In this document: positions 5,561-5,626 of the stretch, piece by piece | How positions within the stretch are numbered: position 1 is the stretch's first letter | Layout: each line of letters opens with the position of its first letter | Assembly: GCA_021731185.1 (NCBI GenBank) | Contig: JAKFXW010000252.1 | Coordinates: forward strand, 1-5,626 | DNA: 5,626 nucleotides | Origin: Gallionellaceae bacterium | GTDB lineage: Bacteria > Pseudomonadota > Gammaproteobacteria > Burkholderiales > Gallionellaceae | Reading direction: 5' to 3' | Made by a program: the position numbers and the translations under genes | The notes under the pieces: generated by a model | The model's database searches: none | The model's input: the letters and a program-made list of their open reading frames with translations, nothing else | Told to the model about the DNA's origin: nothing

Positions 5561-5573
5561 ATGTCCCGGACAT
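5561..5573. promoter_or_regulatory. Perfect 13-bp palindrome, candidate operator
   Basis: ATGTCC-C-GGACAT is a perfect odd-length palindrome centred on 5567. It lies about 48 bp before the putative ATG at 5621 and about 130 bp from the proA start, in the divergent intergenic region. Position and symmetry suit a binding site for a dimeric regulator. I do not recognise a named operator, and no regulator gene is in the window. Confidence 0.35.
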
Positions 5574-5620
5574 CAAACAGGCATCAATCATCTGCATGAC
5601 CGATAAAGGATAATAGTAAA

Positions 5621-5626
5621 ATGAAT
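5621..5626 (+). CDS. Putative start of the next + strand gene (only two codons seen)
   Basis: ATG AAT ends the window. It is preceded by AAAGGA (5605-5610), a good Shine-Dalgarno match, with a 10-base spacer. No minus-strand gene occupies this interval, so a gene divergent from proA is plausible. Nothing can be said about its product. Confidence 0.4.

Overview
The window most likely comes from the chromosome of a betaproteobacterium, perhaps Nitrosomonadales or a relative. This is inferred from three things: an M23 peptidase gene followed by anmK, a lipoyl-domain form of dihydrolipoamide dehydrogenase, and the ProA N-terminus (MQQVGQQARAASRLM). No rRNA or other phylogenetic marker is present, so the placement is tentative. 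All five recognisable genes are housekeeping or widely conserved types. I see no phage, toxin, CRISPR or transposase gene.

Layout. The 3' end of an M23 (LytM-type) peptidoglycan peptidase (2-217, +) is followed after 63 bp by anmK (281-1378, +), the anhydro-MurNAc kinase of cell-wall recycling. Facing it is yqaA (1488-1901, -), a small VTT/DedA-like membrane protein. Upstream of yqaA, on the same strand, lie lpdA (2175-3944, -), an E3 subunit carrying its own lipoyl domain, and proA (4154 to about 5428, -), for proline synthesis. A 192-bp leader separates proA from what looks like the start of a further + strand gene at 5621. The left pair belongs to wall turnover and recycling; lpdA serves 2-oxoacid dehydrogenases and proA serves proline synthesis. 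No common pathway links the five genes.

The most interesting content is between genes. Three elements of nearly equal size (1904-2028, 2055-2178, 4020-4146; 125, 124 and 127 bp) share one design. Each has inverted terminal arms, a left core ACAAGGCG 24-26 bp from the left end, a variable central hairpin region, and a right core CAACA beginning 33-35 nt from the right end. The two cores are 65-67 bp apart in every copy. The arm sequences differ completely between copies but pair within each copy, so structure rather than sequence appears to be kept. Each right end abuts a minus-strand gene: copy 1 forms the leader and probable ribosome-binding site of yqaA, copy 2 pairs across the lpdA stop codon, and copy 3 has a long arm pairing that includes the proA stop codon. 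Copies 1 and 2 lie back to back and fill almost all of the yqaA-lpdA gap. They look like a dispersed, non-coding, structured repeat family (MITE-like, REP-like or terminator-like). I cannot name the family from sequence alone.
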